From Aegilops tauschii subsp. strangulata (lineage: Eukaryota > Streptophyta > Magnoliopsida > Poales > Poaceae): a stretch of 64,000 bases of DNA. Shown piece by piece: positions 10,096 to 22,100 of the stretch. The notes under the pieces are model-generated. The model saw nothing but the letters and a program-made list of their open reading frames with translations, did not search any database and had not been told where the DNA came from. The stretch covers positions 144,223,207 through 144,287,206 of the forward strand of contig NC_053037.3 in NCBI RefSeq assembly GCF_002575655.3. The letters are read 5' to 3'. Both the position numbers and the translations under genes were made by a program. Within the stretch, counting starts at the first letter, position 1. Each line of letters begins with the position of its first letter.

Positions 10096-12048
10096 CACCC
10101 CCCTCCGAAATCCGGGTCCAAACCCTAGCCAAATCGTCCTTCGCCGCCACTGGACGCGTCTGCCGCCGCCGGACAGATCCCCGCAGCCGCGCCGGGCCAA
10201 CCGCTGCACGCCACGTTAGCGCCCCGTACCCCGCGCCGCCCGCGGCCCGGCTAGCCCGCAGCCGGCCCGCGCCTCCTGCCGCCGCCTCCCGCGCGCCTCC
10301 TCCCACGACGCCCCGCCGCCTCGCCGCCGCCCATCGCCGCGCCTCCCGCCGCCGCCTCCGCGCGCCTCGCCGGCGCCTCCGCCGCCCTCGTCGCCGGTCG
10401 CCGCCGTCTCCCTCGTCCTCGCCCGGCGCCTCCTTCCTCTCCCTCGTCGTCGCCCTCTCCTCCGGCTGGCTCCGCCCCGAGCTCCGGCGAGCAGCCCGGC
10501 GAGCCTCGGCCCGATCCGATCTGGATCCCACTAGGGTTGACTTTCTTCCCCCCTCTCGAATTCTCTAAGTCCCGAATCTTTTACATTACATGGTCAAGTT
10601 TATCGCATCATAACTCCCTGCATATAGCTCCGTTTCGTGCGTAAAACATATCGAAATGTTCGCCTCGAGATGCTCTTCATTTTGTTCCATTATGCCATGT
10701 TCATTTGAGTCCATCTTGATGCCCAAATCTCTGGTGCAAGAGTGCTATATGCTGTTAACTGCTGTTACTTATCAGAACTTGAGGATTTGTTATTTTTGTT
10801 GCATTTGATCTGTGCATCTTATGAGCATGAGCTCTACATGTGTTTTGATCTATGCCATGCTATCTTTACAGGGGTGTCTGCCATGTATTATTGTGATCTC
10901 TGTGGTTACTAGCACAAGCATGCAAACTAGGCTTCGTGATGTTTCTGATTTAAGAGAGTATTTTCACCAAGTCTGTTTCTGCTGTTATTTTGTTGCCATG
11001 TATCCATGTGGCTACAGAGAGATCCATGCTCCTTTTGGTGATGTTCAGTAAGGATGTTTTGTAGATACAGTTTTGCTCTATCCATTCATTCCCTTGTTTG
11101 CAATTATGGAGTGCCATAGCATGTCTCAATCTTGCTCTACTTTTACTATAAAATATTCCTCGCAGATTCTTAACATGATATTTAATTTTGCCAAGGTTGT
11201 TGTAGTTGTTTCAAACATGCTATGAACTTGCTCTTGCCATGGATAGCTTCATAAACATGCCATATTCCTGTAGGTATGCTTGTTTTGTCATGCTTTGCCT
11301 TGTGTTGAGTGAATCGAGCTCACCAAGATGCCTTCATATTACTGTTTCTGCCATGCTCTGTTTTCTGCCAAGTCTGAAACCTGTTAACGAAAATTGCTAT
11401 GTTTACATGGGTGCCATCATATCTTCTGCTCCTTTTTGGCTCATGGTAAGTAAGGGACTTTGTCACATGCATTTATTAGATTCATGCCATACCTTGTTTT
11501 GCTATGTTAAGTTCTTGTAGCATGTTGATTTCTTGCTCTGAACATTTCTACCTGATACTATTTATGCCATGTCCAGTAATTTCACCAAGTCTGTGAACCT
11601 GTTATCTTTTGCACTTTTGCCATGCTTGCTTGAACCTGTTATGCTGTGATCTAGCCGTAGCTCAGTGTTCATCTTTTGTCAAGCATCTCCTGTAGATTAC
11701 TGTCATATGCTTTGTTGCTATGTTGGAGTGCTGTAGCATAGTTGCTTGTTGCATTCTAAGTGCTATCATGCTGTTAATCGCAAAATAGAGTCATTCTTGT
11801 TTTGCTTGCCTTTTGCAAACCGTGCATCCGTTTCCGGTGATCTTTATATCGATTTCGACCGAAATCATCTCATCTTTCCAGTGGCATGCTTGGTTTGCCA
11901 AGTTACTGCCTTGTTCATCATTTTTCTTCCGGAGCACGCATATGCATCGCATACCACATCTCGCATATCATACATGTTTTGCATCATGTTGCTTGTGCAT
12001 TTCCCGTAATTGATTGTGGTTCCGTGCTTGTGTTCTTGTTTTGGGTAG

Positions 12049-13478
12049 AGCCGGGAGACAAGTTTGCGAATGAGGAACCTGTTGAGTACGCTTACGAGGA
12101 TCAAGCTTTCGACAACTCTGAGAACCTTGCAGGCAAGATGACCATACCCTCGAAATCACTTCTATCTTTGCCTTGCTAGTTGTTTGTTCTTTTGCCATGC
12201 TGCGCTACCTACCACTTGCTATATCATGCCTCCCATATTGCCATGTCAAGCCTCTAACCATCCTTATCTAGCAAACCGTTGTTTGGCTAAGTTACTGCTT
12301 TTGCTCAGCCCTTCTTATAGCGTTGCTAGTTGGAGGTGAAGTTGAAGTTGGTTCCATGTTGGAACATAAATATTTTGGAATATCACTATATCTCTTATTT
12401 AATTAATGCATCTATATATTTGGTAAAGGGTGGAAGGCTCGGCCTTTTGCCTGGTGTTTTCTTCCACTCTTGTCGCCCTAGTTTCGTCATACCGGTATTA
12501 TGTTCCTTGAGTTTGCGTTCCTTACGCGGTTGGGTGATTTATGGGACCCCCTTGACAGTTCGCCTTGAATAAAACTCCTCCAGCAAGGCCCAACTTTGGT
12601 TTTACCATTTGAACACCTACCACCTACACTTCCCTTGGGTTTTCGCAAGCCCGAGGGTCATCTTTATTGTAGACCCCCACGGGCCAGTGCTCCTTCGAGT
12701 GTTGGTTCGAATCGAGCTGCCTGCGGGGCCACCTTGGGGAAACTTGAGGACTGGTTTTACTCGTAGCTAGTCTCATCTGGTGTTGCCCTGAGAATGAGAT
12801 ATGTGCAGCTCCTATCGGGATTTGTCGGCACATCGGGCGGCTTTGCTGGTCTTGTTTTACCATTGTCGAAATGTCTTGTAAACCGGGATTCCGAGACTGA
12901 TCGGGTCTTCCCGGGAGAAGGTTTATCCTTCGTTGACCCTGAGAGCTTATGATGGGCTAAGTTGGGACACCCCTGCAGGGTATTATCTTTCGAAAGCCGT
13001 GCCCGCGGTTATGAGGCAGATGGGAATTTGTTAATGTCCGGTTGTAGAGAACTTGTCACTTGACCCAATTAAAATACATCAACCGGGTGTGTAGCCGTGA
13101 TGGTCTCTTCTCGACGGAGTCCGGGAAGTGAACACGGTTTGAGTTATGCATGAACGTAAGTAGTTTCAGGATCACTTCTTGATCATTTCTAGCTTCGCGA
13201 CCGTTGTGTTGCTTCTCTTCTCGCTCTCATTTGCGTATGTTAGCCACCATATATGCTTAGTGCCTGCTGCAGCTCCACCTCATTACACCATCCTTTCCTA
13301 TAAGCTTAAATAGTCTTGATCTCCCGGGTGTGAGATTGCTGAGTCCTCGTGACTCACTGATTCTACCAAAACAGTTGCAGGTGCCGACGATGCCAGTGCA
13401 GGTGACGCAACCGAGTTCAAGTGGGAGTTCGACGAGGAACGTGGTCGTTACTATGTTTCTTTTCCTGATGATCAGTAG
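12049..13478 (+). CDS. Candidate small spliced ORF inside F 5' LTR
   Basis: Two exon-like blocks. Exon 12049-12132 (84 nt) follows 'cttgttttgggtag' and encodes an acidic segment containing [14 protein letters not shown]. It ends AG|GCAAGA, matching the known GC-type plant donor. Exon 13381-13478 follows 'ttctaccaaaacagttgcag' and encodes [18 protein letters not shown] then TAG. Joining them (phase 1) keeps one open frame. The 3' LTR copy keeps both exons, sites and frame. The upstream exon with a start codon was not identified, so this is a partial model. Function unknown. Confidence 0.4.
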
Positions 13479-13757
13479 TGGAGCCCAGTTGGGACGATCG
13501 GGGATCTAGCATTTGGGGTTATCTTATTTTCATTTGGTCTTAACCGTAGTCGGTCTATGTGTGGATTTAGGATGATGTATGAATTAATTTATGTATTGTG
13601 TGAAGTGGCGATTGTAAGCCAACTCTCGTTATCCCATTCTTGTTCATTACATGGGATTGTGTGAAGATGACCCTTCTTGCGACAAAACCACAATGCGGTT
13701 ATGCCTCTAAGTCGTGCCTCGACACGTGGGAGATATAGCCGCATCGTGGGCATTACA

Positions 13758-13778
13758 AGTTCGTAATCAGAGCCATCC
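13758..13778 (+). other. Primer binding site of F (degenerate tRNA-Met type)
   Basis: Immediately after the 5' LTR, 'tcgtaatcagagcc' resembles the initiator tRNA-Met complement (TGGTATCAGAGCC) with two or three mismatches. Element B has the exact version, supporting the assignment. Confidence 0.6.
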
Positions 13779-14684
13779 CCGACTTAGGAGCCCCCTGCTT
13801 GATCGAATCGCTGGCGTTGTTGAGTCTAGAAACAAAAATGTTTTGAGTCTGAGGATTATATATATCGGAGAGTAGGATTATTTTTACTCCTCAGTCCCTT
13901 TGTCGCTCTGGTGAGGCCTCCTGACGTAGAAGTTTTGACTCTTCTCTCCTCAAAATTCACTAAAAAAAATTTAGGATCACGCGTGTATCTTAGAATCGTT
14001 CCGATGGTTTTGTGACGAGAACATTGTTCTTGGTGCCTCCTGACATTTAGGGGTTGTGGCAGTGTCCCGGGGAGTTGAGCTCCGAGGTGTTGTCGTCACA
14101 ATTTTATCGTTGCAGTTCTGGAATACCTGAGTTTCGCCGACATCGAAATCTTTTTTATGCAGTTGTTGGTGAGATCACCTCGACGCCACCCAGTACTGGG
14201 GCGGGAGTTCGGGAGTATTGCCATAACTTGTATAACGGATGCTTTTCGAAGGTTGAGGTACACGATTTCCGAAGGTTTCTTGGTTATGTGTTGACGGATG
14301 GATACAGCTGGATCTACGGATTGCTAGTTTGGGTGATATATTTTGTGTCCCCTGTATCCCCAACACCAGATTGCATAACCAGAAAGTTTCGGGAGTTTAT
14401 AGGTGGGATTCAAGTAGCTCTTAGCATTTCTTCCCGCAGATATTTGGTTTGTGATTGGGTAATCCTTACCACTTATTTGTTCCACTCGTATTTTTTTATT
14501 TTATTCATCAATCTCTTATCAAGTGGCTTCTCACCTTAATGGAAGTGTGATGATTTACTATGGAATTCATTCGTTCATCCTCTTTCGAATGTTTATTGTG
14601 AAGACTATATGTTGCAATTTCTATCCGTTGATTCAACTTGTCTATCTGTCTATCAAGATGCTAATGGATGTCACCCTCTTCAGG
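13779..14684 (+). other. F untranslated leader between PBS and gag
   Basis: About 0.9 kb with no recognisable protein similarity; the + ORF at 14054-14539 shows no known motif. 'cctcttcag' directly before the gag ATG could be a splice acceptor or simply leader. Confidence 0.5.
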
Positions 14685-15518
14685 ATGGCTCCGCCAACGC
14701 GTCTGAATCCGGAACGCAATGAAGGGATTCAGGCGAACCCTCCGCCACCACCTCCGCCTCCGGAGGCATGGCAAGCTATCATGGCAGCCACCAACGCCAA
14801 TGCTCAGATGATTCTGCAACTATTGCAAGAATGCACCCAAGGGCAAGGCAATCAAGGAAATCAAGGCCAAGGCAACAATCAGCCTCACTTCGCTACCCTC
14901 AACCAGTTTCTCGCAAATCAGCCCAAGTCTTTCAGCTACTGTGCCGAGGCCACAGATGCCGATGATTGGCTCGTGGACATCAACAAGCATTTTGAATGTA
15001 GCAATGTCAGGCCTGAGGACTTTGTCAAGTTCGCTTCTTTTAAACTCAAGGATCAAGCTGCCGAGTGGTATCAACAATACAAAGATTCCACAGGAGGTCG
15101 TGTGATTACCTGGGATGATTTCCGTCGAGACTTCAAAGCTCACCACATTCCACAAAGTGTTGTTGAGAGCAAGCGTGAGGAGTTCCGCAATCTCAAGCAA
15201 GGCAGCATGTCCATGTATCAATACAATACTCAGTTTCAGAAACTCGCTCGCTTCGCTAAGCAAGACGTTCCTGATGAAAAGAGCATGGTCTATCAATTCA
15301 GAGGTGGCCTCAGAGAAGATCTGCAATTACCTCTCGTGCTTTTTGAGCCGACCAAGTATGATGATTTCTACAATATGGCACTGAAGCAAGAGGCTGCTCA
15401 GCTCAAGTGTGAGGCTTCTAAGAAGAGAGTCAGGGACGCAGTTCAGTCTTCTTCTTCCTCACTAGTGGCTGCTAAGCAACAGAAGTTCTGGTTGCCTCCT
15501 CCTCCTCCGTTTTGTTAG
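14685..15518 (+). pseudogene. gag: F gag, cut by an in-frame TAG
   Basis: The ATG at 14685 (MAPPTRLNPERN) is chosen over an upstream in-frame ATG because hydrophobic leader residues are foreign to gag. It has a Pro-rich N-terminus and a Gln/Gly run, then the Ty3 gag capsid region (DADDWLVDINKHFE ... AAEWYQQYKD ... ITWDDFRRDFKAHHIP ... KREEFRNLKQG), ~277 residues, ending at TAG 15516. The frame continues open past the stop to the zinc knuckle, so this is one point change in a former continuous gag-pol. It packages the RNA and forms the particle. Confidence 0.88.
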
Positions 15519-17084
15519 CCTTACCAGCAGAAGAACAAAGGTGGCCATGGATCTTCACACTCTTCCAACTCTGGCTATCAGAACAAGTCTCAGAATCAAG
15601 CTTCAAAGTCGAGTCCTCCTTATCATCGTCCACTCTCAGAGGTGACATGCAACAAGTGTCAGCAGAAAGGTCACTATGCTAACAAGTGCTTCAACCAAAG
15701 GCGTCTTCCGCCTCCTCCTCCTGTGAGATCTTCCAGCAATGCAGTGGTCAAGCATAATCCCAAGTCTGCAAAGGTCAACATGTTGAATGCAGCTCTAGCG
15801 GAGGAATCTACTGATGTGATAATGGGTAATCTCTCAGTTAATGATATTCCTGCAAAAGTCTTATTTGATACTGGTGTGTCGCATTCTTTCATGTCATACC
15901 CATTTGCATCGAAGCACAATTTTGACACAGAGGAATTATCTAGAGCAATGCAAGTTATTTCTCCGGCTAAGCGTTTGAGCTCTAGCATGATGGTTCCAAA
16001 TGTCGGTATCAAGATGGGAAACTATAAATTTCTATCTTCTCCAATTGTTCTTGGTGACTCGGATATTGATCTAATTCTCGGGATGGACTGGCTTTCTAAG
16101 CATAAGGCTCAACTTGATTGTGCTGCCAGGGAAATTCAATTGACACACTCTTCTGAGGATGTTATCATTTATGCCGCTCGTGATGAAACCATTCGGTTAT
16201 TTTCTCTCAATGAAAAGGGCGAGTTGAATGCCATCTCTCAGATTCCAGTCGTTTGTGAGTATCAAGATGTCTTTCCAGAAGAGCTTCCGGGTATGCCTCC
16301 CCACTGGCCAGTTGAGTTCGTTATCGATCTAGAGCCTGGCACTGAACCCGTTTGCAAGCGTCCATACAAGCTTGGTCCCAAGGAGCTGAAGGAATTGAAG
16401 AAACAGCTTGATGAACAAGAGCGTCTGGGTCTGATCAGACAGAGTTCATCTCCATGGGGTTGTGGTGTTCTTTTTGTCCAGAAGAAGGATGGCACGGAAC
16501 GACTTTGTGTCGACTACCGTCCATTGAACAAGAAGACAATCAAGAACAAGTATCTGCTTCCCAGCATCAATGAGTTATTCGAGCAACTTAAAGGTGCTAA
16601 AGTTTTCTCCAAGCTTGACCTTCGTATGGGTTATCATCAGATTCGCATTCGTGAAGAAGATATTCCCAAGACAGCATTCAGAACAAGCTTTGGTTCTTAT
16701 GAATATACTTTCATGTCTTTCGGCCTTGTCAATGCTCCTCCAACATTCTCTCGGATGATGAATTTCATCTTCAACCCCTATACCAATGAGTTCGTCCTGG
16801 TGTATCTCGATGATATCTTGGTCTTCTCCAAGAATAAGAAGGATCATGCCAAACATTTGCGATTGGTGCTTGACAAGCTCAGAGAGTATCAATTCTATGC
16901 GAAGTTTTCCAAATGTGAGTTTTGGCTTGATGAAGTTCTTTACCTTGGTCATATCATCTCTGCCAAGGGCATCGTTGTTAATCTCGAGAAGGTGTCCGCA
17001 ATTGTGAATTGGGAACCTCCTCAGAATGTCAAGCAGCTCCGCAGCTTTCTTGGTCTTGCAAGCTATTGCCCGAAGATTCGTTGA
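15519..17084 (+). pseudogene. pol: F pol part 1: nucleocapsid knuckle, protease, reverse transcriptase
   Basis: Same frame as gag. CX2CX4HX4C zinc knuckle at 15648-15689. Aspartic protease [10 protein letters not shown] at 15861, where the usual Ala after DTG is Val. ILGMDWL follows near 16075. Reverse transcriptase spans about 16290-17080, with [30 protein letters not shown] and the YLDD active site at 16803-16814. An extra C in the CCC at 17069-17071 shifts the frame, giving TGA at 17082. Reading continues in the +1 frame. Confidence 0.9.
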
Positions 17085-19137
17085 GAATTTATCTAAGATT
17101 GCAAAGCCTCTTTCCAACCTCCTCCAAAAGCATGTGAAGTTTGTCTGGACGCCTGAGTGTGACATTGCTTTCAACACTCTCAAACAGAAACTTGTCACAG
17201 CTCCTGTCTTGACTCCTCCTGACGAATCGAAGCCATTTGAAGTTTTCTGTGATGCTTCTCTTCAAGGTCTCGGTGCCGTGTTAATGCAAGAGAAGAAAGT
17301 TATGGCCTATACCTCTCGTCAATTGAAGCCCAACGAAAAGAACTACCCCACTCACGATCTTGAGTTGGCGGCAGTTGTCCATGCATTAATAACATGGAGA
17401 CATCTCTTGTTGGGAAGACAAGTGGACATATTCACCGATCACAAGAGGCTCAAGTACATCTTCACTCAGCCCAACCTCAACCTTAGGCAAACTCGATGGG
17501 TCGAAATGATTCAAGAGTACAATCCGAGTATTGAATATACTCCAGGCAAAGCCAATGTCATTGCAGATGCTTCGAGCAGGAAGGCTTATTGCAACAGCTT
17601 AATTCTCAAGCCATTCCAACCGGATCATTGTGAAGCTTTCCGCAAGCTGAATCTCCAAGTTGTTCCTCAAGGCTTTCTTGCCAACCTCATAGTCTCTCCT
17701 ACTTTGGAAGATCAAATTCATGAGGCACAACTCCTGGATACCATGGTGAAGAAGGTGAAACGTGGTATCGACAAGGGTCTTTCCAAATACAAGTGCTATC
17801 GCATTGATGACAGAGACACTTTATTCTTTGAGGACCGGATTATGGTTCCTAAAGGTGATCTAAGGAAAGTCATAATGAACGAGGTGAACAATTCTCTTCT
17901 TTCCATTCATCCTGGAAGTATGAAGATGTACCATGACCTCAAGCAGTCGTGTTGGTGGACTCGAATGAAGCGAGAAATCGCTCAATTCGTGAATGAATGT
18001 GATGTCTGTCGAAGAGTGAAAGCAGAACACCAACGACCAGTTGGTCTCCTCCAACCTCTTGCTATCCCAGAATGGAAGTTTGATCATATCAAAATGGACT
18101 TCGTGACTGGATTTCCAAAGTCCAAGCGTGGAAATGATGCTATCTTCGTTGTCATTAACAAGCTTACTAAAGTGGCTCATTTCCTTCCAATCAAAGAATC
18201 TATCACAGCAGCTCAGTTGGCAGAGCTATACACCTCCAGAATTGTCTCCTTGCACGGCATTCCACAATTGATTTCTTCAGATCGTGGAAGCATCTTCACT
18301 TCTAAGTTCTGGGACTCCTTCCAGAAGGCAATGGGCATCAACATTCGCTTCAGCACAGCTTTCCACCCTCAAATTAGTGGCCAAGTCGAGCGAGTCAATC
18401 AAATCCTTGAAGATATGCTCAGGGCTTGTGTCATTTCCTTTGGCATGAAATGGGAAGATTGTCTTCCATATGCCGAGTTCTCCTACAACAACAGTTGCCA
18501 AGCGAGTTCGGGCAAGGCCCCATTCGAGATTCTCTATGGCAGAAAGTGTCGTACTCCTCTCAATTGGTCAGAGACTGGTGAACGCCAACTTCTTGGCAAT
18601 GACTTAATCACAGAGGCTGAAGAAATGTGTAAAGTCATCCGTGAAAATCTCAAAGCCGCGCAATCGCGCCAGAAGAGTTACTATGATAGCAAGCACCGTG
18701 ATGTGGCTTTCGAGATCGGAGACCATGTCTACCTCCGCGTCTGTCCAATGAAAGGCACTCGTCACTTCGGTATCAGAGGGAAGCTTGCCCCTAGATACGT
18801 GGGTCCTTTCAAGATCATTAGCAAAAGAGGCGACCTCGCCTATCAACTTGAGCTTCCCTCCAACTTCGCGAACGTGCACGATGTGTTCAACGTGTCACAG
18901 CTCCGCAAGTGCTTCAAGACTCCTGAGCGCACCATCAACTTCGAAGAGATTGACCTCCAAGAAGATCTGTCTTATCATGAGCACGCCGTTGCTATTCTTG
19001 AAGAAACTAAGCGCAAGACTCGCAACAAGTCAATCAAATTCCTGAAAGTGAAGTGGTCGCACCATTCCGACCGAGAAGCCACCTGGGAACGCGAGGATCA
19101 CCTCCGTGCCGAATATCCGGAGTTCTTTCAGTCCTAG
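17072..19137 (+). pseudogene. pol: F pol part 2: RNase H, integrase, chromodomain-like end
   Basis: Open to TAG 19137. RNase H: FEVFCDASLQGLGAVL near 17240, DLELAAVVHAL, FTDHKRLKYIF. Integrase zinc finger: HPGSMKMYHDL ... CDVCRR (about 17908-18012). Catalytic triad: Asp codon 18097 (KMDFVTGF), Asp 18280 (SSDRG), Glu 18388 (QVERVNQ), the last two 35 residues apart as in DD35E. The C-terminus has LAPRYVGPFKI, VHDVFNVSQLRKC and ATWEREDHLRAEYPEFF, as in chromodomain-bearing Gypsy integrases that target chromatin. Only the 17069 frameshift separates it from part 1. Confidence 0.9.
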
Positions 19138-19154
19138 ATCTCAGGACGAGATCC

Positions 19155-19173
19155 TCTCGTAGTGGTGGAGTGT
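19155..19173 (+). other. F polypurine-like tract before 3' LTR
   Basis: 'agtggtggagtgt' directly precedes TGTAACACC of the 3' LTR. It is purine-rich but interrupted by T. In B the equivalent tract (reverse complement, 'agtgggggtgagt') sits in the same place, supporting its role as the plus-strand primer. Confidence 0.55.
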
Positions 19174-22100
19174 TGTAACACCCCGGATGTAACTTTCCAT
19201 ATTTGTAACTCCAACTCTTGCCATTTTCGGCTATGTGTTATGATATTCCCTCCGTGGTTGGGTTTTGTTTTCCGTTTGCATTTTGTTCATGTCATGCATC
19301 TCATATCATGTCATCACGTGCATTGCATTTGCATACGTGTTCGTCTCATGCATCCGAGCATTTTCCCCGTTGTCCGTTTTGCAATCCGGCACTCCCACCT
19401 CCTCCGGCGCACCCCTCTTGTTTCTTTTCGTGAGCGGGTTTTGAACGTTCTCGGAATGGACCGAGGCTTGCCAAGTGGCCTTGGTAGACCACCGGTAGAC
19501 CACCTGTCAAGTTTCGTTCCATTTGGAGCTCGTTTGATGCTCCAACGGTTAACCGGGTAACCGCAAAGCCTCTTTTGTGTGTTGCAGCAAAACCCCCCTC
19601 CAAACAGTCCAATAACCCCTCTAAGTCTCCTCCATGCTCTAGGTCGTTCGATCACGATCGTGTGGGCGAAAACCGTGCTCCATTTGGAGTCTCCTAGCTC
19701 CCTCTACCTATAAAAACACCTCCCCCTCCGAAATCTGGGTCCAAACCCTAGCCAAATCGTCCTCCGCCGCCACCGGACGCGTCCGCCGGCGCCGGACAGA
19801 TCCCAGCCGCCGCGCCGGGCCAACCGCTGCGCGCCACGTCAGCGCCCCGTACCCAGCACCGCCCGCGGCCCGGCGAGCCCGCAGCCGGCCCCCGCGGCCC
19901 GCGCCTCCCGCCGCCGCCTCCCGCGCGACTCCTCCCGCGACGCCCAGCCGCCTCACCGCCACCGCCGCGCGACCTCGCCGCCGCCCATCGTTGCGCCTCC
20001 CGCCGCCGCCTCCGTGCGCCTCGCCGTCGCATCCGCCGCCCTCGTCGCCGGTCGCCGCCGTCTCCCTCGTCCTCGCCCGGCGCCTCCTTCCTCTTCCTCG
20101 TCGTCGCCCTCTCCTCCGGCCGGCTCCGCCCCGAGCCCGGCGAGCCTCGGCCCGATCCGATCTGGATCCCACTAGGGTTGACTTTCTTCCCCCCTCTCGA
20201 ATTCTCTAAGTCCCGAATCTTTTACATTACATGGTCATGTTCATCGCATCATAACTCTCTGCATATAGCTCCGTTTCGTACGTGAAATATATAGAAATGT
20301 TCGCCTCGAGATGCTCTTCATTTTGTTCCATTATGCCATGTTCATTTGAGTCCATCTTGATGCCTAAATCTCTGGTGCAAGAGTGCTATATGCTGTTAAC
20401 TGCTGTTGCTTATCAGATATTGAGGATTTGTTATTTTTGTTGCATTTGATCTGTGCATATTATGAGCATGAGCTCTACATGTGTTTTGATCTACGCCATG
20501 ATATCTTTACATGGGTGTATACCATGTATTTTTGTGATCTCTGTGGTGACTAGCACAAGCATGCAAACTAGGCTTCGTGATGTTTCTGATTTCAGAGACT
20601 TAGTATTTTCACCCATGTTATTTTGTTTCTGCTGTTATTTTGTTTCCATGTATCCATGTGGCTACAGATAGAACCATCCTCCTTTTGGTGATGTTCAGTA
20701 AGGATGTTTTGTAGATACAATTTTTCTCTAGCCTGTCATGCCATTGTTTGCAATTATGGAGTGCCATAGCATGTCTCAATCTTGCTCTACTTTTGCTATA
20801 AAATATTCCTGGCAGATTCTTAACATGATATTCAATTTTGCCAAGGTTGTTGTAGTTGTTTAAAACATGCTATGAACTTGCTGTTGCCATGGATATCTTC
20901 ATAAACATGCCATCTTACTGTAGGTAAGCTTGTTTTGTAATTATTTGCCTTGTGTTGAGTGAATCAAGCTCACCAAGATGCCTTCATATTACTGTTTCTG
21001 CCATGCTCTGTTTTCTGCCAAGTCTGAAACCTGTTAACGAAACATGCTATGTTTACATGGGTGCCATCATATCTTCTGATCATTTTTGGCTCATGGTAAG
21101 TAAGGGACTTTTGTCACATGCATTCAGTAGATTCATGCCATGCCTTGTTTTGCTATGTTAAGTTCTTGTAGCATGTTGATTTCTTGCTCTGAACATTTCT
21201 ACCTGATACTGTTTAGGCCATGTCTAGTAATTTCACCAAGTCTGTGAACCTATTATCTTTTGCACTTTTGCCATGCTTGTTTGAACCTGTTATGCTGTGA
21301 TCTAGCCGTAGCTCAGTGTTCATATTTTGTCAAGAATCTCCTGTAGATTACTTTCATATGCTTTGCTGCTATGTTGGAGTGTTGTAGCATAGTTACTTGT
21401 TGCATTCTAAGTGCTATCATGCTGTTAATCGCAGAATAGAGTCATTCTTATTTTGCTTGCCTTTTGCAAACCGTGCATCCGTTTCCGGTGATCTTTATAT
21501 CGATTTCGACCGAAATCATCTCATCTTTCCAGTGGCATGCTTGGTTTGCCATGTTACCTCCTTGTTCATCATTTTTCTTCCGGAGCACGCATATGCATCG
21601 CATACCACATCTCGCATATCATACATGTTTTGCATCATGTTGCTTGTGCATTTCCCGTGATTGATTGTGGTTCCATGCTTGTGTTCTTGTTTTGGGTAGA
21701 GCCGGGAGACGAGTTCGTGAACGAGGAACATGTTGAGTACGCTTACGAGGATCAAGCTTTCGACAACTCTGAGAACCTTGCAGGCAAGATGACCATACCC
21801 TCGAAATCACTTCTATCTTTGCCTTGCTAGTTGTTCGTTCTTTTGCCATGCTGCGCTACCTACCACTTGCTATATCATGCCTCCCATATTGCCATGTCAA
21901 GCCTCTAACAATCCTTTCCTAGCAAACCTTTGTTTGGCTAAGTTACCGCTTTTGCTCAGCCCTTCTTATAGCGTTGCTAATTGCAGGTGAAGTTGAAGTT
22001 GGTTCCATGTTGGAAGATGGATATTTTGGAATATCACTATATCTCTTATTTAATTAATGCATCTATATATTTGGTAAAGGGTGGAAGGCTCGGCCTTATG

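Larger units (their letters stand above)
9554..13757 (+). mobile_element. Element F 5' LTR (4.2 kb)
   Basis: Runs from TGTAACACCCCGGATG to GGGCATTACA. Layout: a TATA box at 10088, a GC-rich leader (about 10130-10530) with repeated CCGCC, then ~3 kb of AT-rich sequence with two exon-like stretches (12049-12132, 13381-13478). It is close to the 3' copy throughout, with scattered substitutions and small indels. Confidence 0.92.

Noticed and set aside
10073..10531. Arg/Ala-rich minus ORFs in the GC block of F's LTRs (also 19708-20172)
   Set aside because: Pure CCG/GCC composition with overlapping ORFs in several frames and no homology. It is the LTR leader downstream of the TATA box.
14054..14539. 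161-codon + ORF in F's leader as an extra gene
   Set aside because: No domain or compositional bias, and it lies between PBS and gag where untranslated leader is expected.
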